This document shows positions 31,693 through 33,864 of a stretch of 33,864 nt of DNA, piece by piece (position 1 is the first letter of the stretch; every line of letters starts with the position of its first letter). Under the pieces are notes generated by a model, which was not told where the DNA came from, searched no databases, and saw only the letters and a program-made list of their open reading frames with translations. Both the position numbers and the translations under genes were made by a program. This DNA comes from Bacteroidales bacterium (GTDB lineage Bacteria > Bacteroidota > Bacteroidia > Bacteroidales > P3): contig JAKSMR010000027.1 in NCBI GenBank assembly GCA_024400495.1, positions 1 to 33,864 on the forward strand, in the 5' to 3' direction.

Positions 31693-32900
31693 GCAATCCG
31701 CGCGATATACATATTATAGAATACGACTACCCCCTGCCCGACGAGCGAATCGCCAAGTTCCCCCTCGAACGTCGCGACCTCTCAAAGCTCCTCATATCCC
31801 AAGGCTCCTCCATCCAAGAATCCACCTTTGCTCATGTGGCAGAGTTCCTTCCCGAGAAGGCACTTCTGGTGTTCAACAACACCAAAGTCATCCACGCCCG
31901 CCTCTTCTTCCAGAAGCCCACCGGTTCCACCATCGAAGTCTTCTGCCTCGAACCCCACGACAAGCCCATCGCGCAAGCCTTTGAAGAGCGCCAGCACAGC
32001 TCATGGACCTGCTTTGTGGGCAACAACAAGAAATGGAAATCCGAGCCCCTCTCGCGAAAGCTCGACATCAACGGCGAAGAGATCATCCTTACCGCAACCC
32101 GTCGCGAAGCGGTAACCAACACCTGGATCGTTGATTTCGACTGGACCGGCAGCCTCTCCTTTGCCGAGATCATCGAGCATGCCGGCGTCATCCCGCTCCC
32201 GCCCTACCTCAACCGCGAAGCCGAAGAGAGCGACAACAGCCGCTATCAGACCGTCTATGCCCGTCACGAAGGTTCTGTAGCCGCACCCACGGCAGGTCTG
32301 CATTTCACCGACGAAGTCTTCGAGAGCCTGAAGAAGAAAGGCATCGGCACAGAATTCATCACCCTTCACGTCGGCGCCGGCACCTTCAAACCCGTCAGCT
32401 CCGACACCATCGGCGAGCACGAGATGCACGTAGAACAGGTCCAGATCACACGCCAGAACCTCGAGCGCATCCTAGGCCATCTAGGCAATCCTATCATTCC
32501 CGTAGGAACGACAACGGTACGCACCCTCGAGAGCCTCTATTGGTTCGGCGTCAAACTCAGCCAGCGCCCCAACCTTGAGGCCATGCATGTCCTTCAATGG
32601 GACCCCTACGAGCTCGAGAGCCTGCACATCAGTGCAGAGCAGTCCTACCGCAACATCCTCCAATGGATGAGCCAGCATGGTATGGAGACCCTTTATGGCG
32701 ACACCCAGCTCCTCATCGCCCCCGGCTACACCTACCACATCATCAACGGCATCATCACCAACTTCCACCAGCCCAAGAGCACCCTTCTGCTCCTCGTTTC
32801 CGCACTCGTCGGCGAGCAATGGAAAGCATGCTACAGATATGCCCTCGACAACAACTTCCGGTTCCTCAGCTACGGCGACAGCTGCCTGTTTTTGAGATAG
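31689..32900 (+). CDS. queA: S-adenosylmethionine:tRNA ribosyltransferase-isomerase
   Basis: This enzyme transfers the ribosyl part of SAM to the modified base in queuosine tRNAs, giving epoxyqueuosine. From ATG 31689 the protein has 403 residues. The frame is open further upstream inside pssA, but MSNPRDIHIIEYDYPLPDER is the natural start and overlaps the pssA stop by 4 bases. Motifs: LLVFNNTKVIHARLF, AAPTAGLHFTDEVFE, LHVGAGTFKPV, HEMHVEQVQI, VGTTTVRTLESL and the C-terminal IITNFHQPKSTLLLLVSAL. No other queuosine gene is present. Confidence 0.96.
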   Translation: MSNPRDIHIIEYDYPLPDERIAKFPLERRDLSKLLISQGSSIQESTFAHVAEFLPEKALLVFNNTKVIHARLFFQKPTGSTIEVFCLEPHDKPIAQAFEERQHSSWTCFVGNNKKWKSEPLSRKLDINGEEIILTATRREAVTNTWIVDFDWTGSLSFAEIIEHAGVIPLPPYLNREAEESDNSRYQTVYARHEGSVAAPTAGLHFTDEVFESLKKKGIGTEFITLHVGAGTFKPVSSDTIGEHEMHVEQVQITRQNLERILGHLGNPIIPVGTTTVRTLESLYWFGVKLSQRPNLEAMHVLQWDPYELESLHISAEQSYRNILQWMSQHGMETLYGDTQLLIAPGYTYHIINGIITNFHQPKSTLLLLVSALVGEQWKACYRYALDNNFRFLSYGDSCLFLR

Positions 32901-32959
32901 AACTGCGCTCCCACCGCCCAGCATTCCCTAACAAACAACACCCTTGATAAACCAACACC

Positions 32960-33451
32960 ATGGAAACCACCTTTTCCCAATTCAGCACCCTACCCAAAGA
33001 AGAACGCTACGAGCAGGTCCTGCCCCTGATCAAAAGTCTTATCAAAGGCGAGGAAGATCCTGTAACCCTATTAGCCAACACCTGCGCCGCCCTGAAAGAA
33101 GTCTTCGGATGGTTCTGGGTCGGGTTCTATATGGTCAAGGACGGACAGCTCCACCTGGGCCCTTTCCAAGGCCCTGTAGCCTGCACCCGCATCGCCAAAG
33201 GACGAGGAGTCTGCGGGACCGCCTGGGAGAAAGCCGAGACCATGGTCGTAGAAGACGTGGATGCGTTTCCCGGACATATCGCCTGCAGCAGCCTCAGCCG
33301 TAGCGAGATAGTGGTTCCCATCATCCGGAAGGGAGAAGTGCTCGGTGTGCTGGATATAGATAGCGAAAAGCTTGCCACCTTCAACGCTATCGACAAGCGC
33401 TTTTTAGAAGAACTGATGGCCTTCGCAGCAGAAGGACTCGAATGCTATTAG
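32960..33451 (+). CDS. msrC: Free methionine-(R)-sulfoxide reductase (GAF domain)
   Basis: This cytoplasmic enzyme repairs free methionine-R-sulfoxide, using thiol chemistry inside a GAF domain. The protein has 163 residues. The three active-site cysteines are all present as C75 (PVACTRI), C85 (GRGVCGTAW) and C109 (HIACSSLSRSE), with the same 10 and 24 residue spacings as C84, C94 and C118 of the E. coli enzyme. The tail has VLGVLDIDSEKLATFNAIDK, typical of the family. It lies 59 bases after queA and may be cotranscribed with it. Its stop codon is part of an AGGTNACCT repeat. Confidence 0.94.
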   Translation: METTFSQFSTLPKEERYEQVLPLIKSLIKGEEDPVTLLANTCAALKEVFGWFWVGFYMVKDGQLHLGPFQGPVACTRIAKGRGVCGTAWEKAETMVVEDVDAFPGHIACSSLSRSEIVVPIIRKGEVLGVLDIDSEKLATFNAIDKRFLEELMAFAAEGLECY

Positions 33452-33497
33452 GTCACCTCCAATAATCAGATTGATATGAAGAAGATTCAGGTGACCT
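33450..33497. repeat. AGGTNACCT hairpin overlapping the msrC stop codon
   Basis: AGGTCACCT (33450-33458) and AGGTGACCT (33489-33497) are exact reverse complements with a 30-base loop. Both are followed by similar A-rich sequence (CCAATAATCAGA and CAAAAAATCAGA), so they are also direct repeats with a 39-base step. A third weaker copy, AGGTCTCCT, lies at 33527-33535. The hairpin may end the msrC transcript. Confidence 0.75.
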
Positions 33498-33633
33498 CAA
33501 AAAATCAGAAAAACGAGCAACATTAGAGGTCTCCTTTAGTAGATCTTCGATAGCCGACGGCAGCGAAGCAGATCTTTGGCAGAATCTCCTGTGGTCCTTA
33601 GGGTAGAGTAATTCAAGACGAACCGTAGAGAAA

Positions 33634-33669
33634 CGGGTGGAATATGGGGAGAATATGGGGAAACACCCG
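33634..33669. repeat. Two 11-bp units inside a small inverted repeat
   Basis: GAATATGGGGA occurs twice in tandem (33640-33650, 33651-33661), flanked by CGGGTG (33634-33639) and CACCCG (33664-33669), which are reverse complements. Confidence 0.75.
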
Positions 33670-33787
33670 CGTCCTATTCCCCTTTCTTCTCTCTCATTTT
33701 CATTCCCTCGTTCCTTCTCCTCTTCTGTTTTCTTGTCATCAGACCATAAGCCCACACATCTGTCCCCCGGAAGGCCTGCCGTTCTGA

Positions 33788-33828
33788 AGGTAACCTCTAA
33801 AAATTAGTTTTTTTTTAATCCATTAGAC
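33788..33828. repeat. Second copy of the AGGTAACCT/poly-T element
   Basis: Starting at AGGTAACCTCTAAAAATTAG and running through nine Ts to AATCCATTAGA, it matches 10603-10640 with one substitution and two extra Ts. The right arm of the hairpin (AGGTTACCT in the 10600 copy) is replaced by unrelated sequence. Confidence 0.85.
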
Positions 33829-33864
33829 TTGAGTGCGATTGTTCTCCGGCCGTTGGCCTATCGA

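Larger units (their letters stand above)
33452..33864. other. 413-base gene-free end of the window, repeat-rich
   Basis: No convincing gene is present. A 100-codon minus-strand frame (33453-33755) is low-complexity and charged and looks accidental. The region holds AGGTNACCT copies, the GAATATGGGGA pair and a copy of the 10600 element. Confidence 0.65.

Noticed and set aside
33450-33535. AGGTNACCT copies at 37-39-base steps considered as a CRISPR relic
   Set aside because: The repeats are short, arms alternate as reverse complements, and no cas gene is present. A hairpin repeat explains them better.
33453-33755. 100-codon minus-strand frame at the window end
   Set aside because: It is low-complexity (Glu/Arg/Lys-rich) and overlaps repeats, with no start signal or domain.

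Overview
The window looks like a chromosomal segment of a Bacteroidota bacterium, most likely Bacteroidales. The grounds are the promoter form TTTG-N19-21-TAnnTTTG in front of several genes, AT-rich leaders without clear Shine-Dalgarno sites, and typical family members (SecD, DUF4301, lipoproteins, a Wzc with a tyrosine-glycine tail, PerR with ferritin and a reverse rubrerythrin). Genus cannot be assigned from the sequence alone.

Layout. 1-7.6 kb is housekeeping: secD (minus, cut by the window edge), radC (plus), folB, pheS and an exported cyclophilin (all minus), then a small lipoprotein and a DUF4301 protein (plus). glmS (minus) faces DUF4301 across a strong bidirectional hairpin. A 1.29-kb gene-free region (9552-10839) is full of short repeats. 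Next comes a minus-strand oxidative-stress/iron operon: perR, ferritin, a 57-residue winged-helix-like protein and reverse rubrerythrin. Its promoter is good and a PerR-type 7-1-7 palindrome lies just downstream of it.

From 24.6 kb back to 12.7 kb runs one long minus-strand exopolysaccharide operon. It contains wza, wzc, rfbA, rfbC, rfbD, rfbB, wbpB-, wbpD- and wbpE-like genes, a secreted six-repeat protein set inside the operon, and a membrane-bound nucleotide-sugar 4,6-dehydratase. Together they would make dTDP-L-rhamnose and a diacetamido-uronic-acid type sugar and export a polymer. No glycosyltransferase, flippase, polymerase or UDP-sugar 6-dehydrogenase is present in the window.

Divergent from it on the plus strand are a MurU-like nucleotidyltransferase and an AddB-like nuclease with its Fe-S cysteines. 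They are followed by an OmpA/TPR lipoprotein with a structured leader, pssA, queA and a free-methionine-sulfoxide reductase.

The most unusual content is non-coding. Four separate intergenic regions carry short tandem arrays with an 11-bp period but different unit sequences. A second repeat family built on AGGTNACCT forms hairpins at two loci, where the middle bases of the two arms change together so that pairing is kept. A third structure has GTGACAAT repeats facing each other across an AT-rich centre. No phage, plasmid, IS transposase, CRISPR array, tRNA or rRNA was seen.
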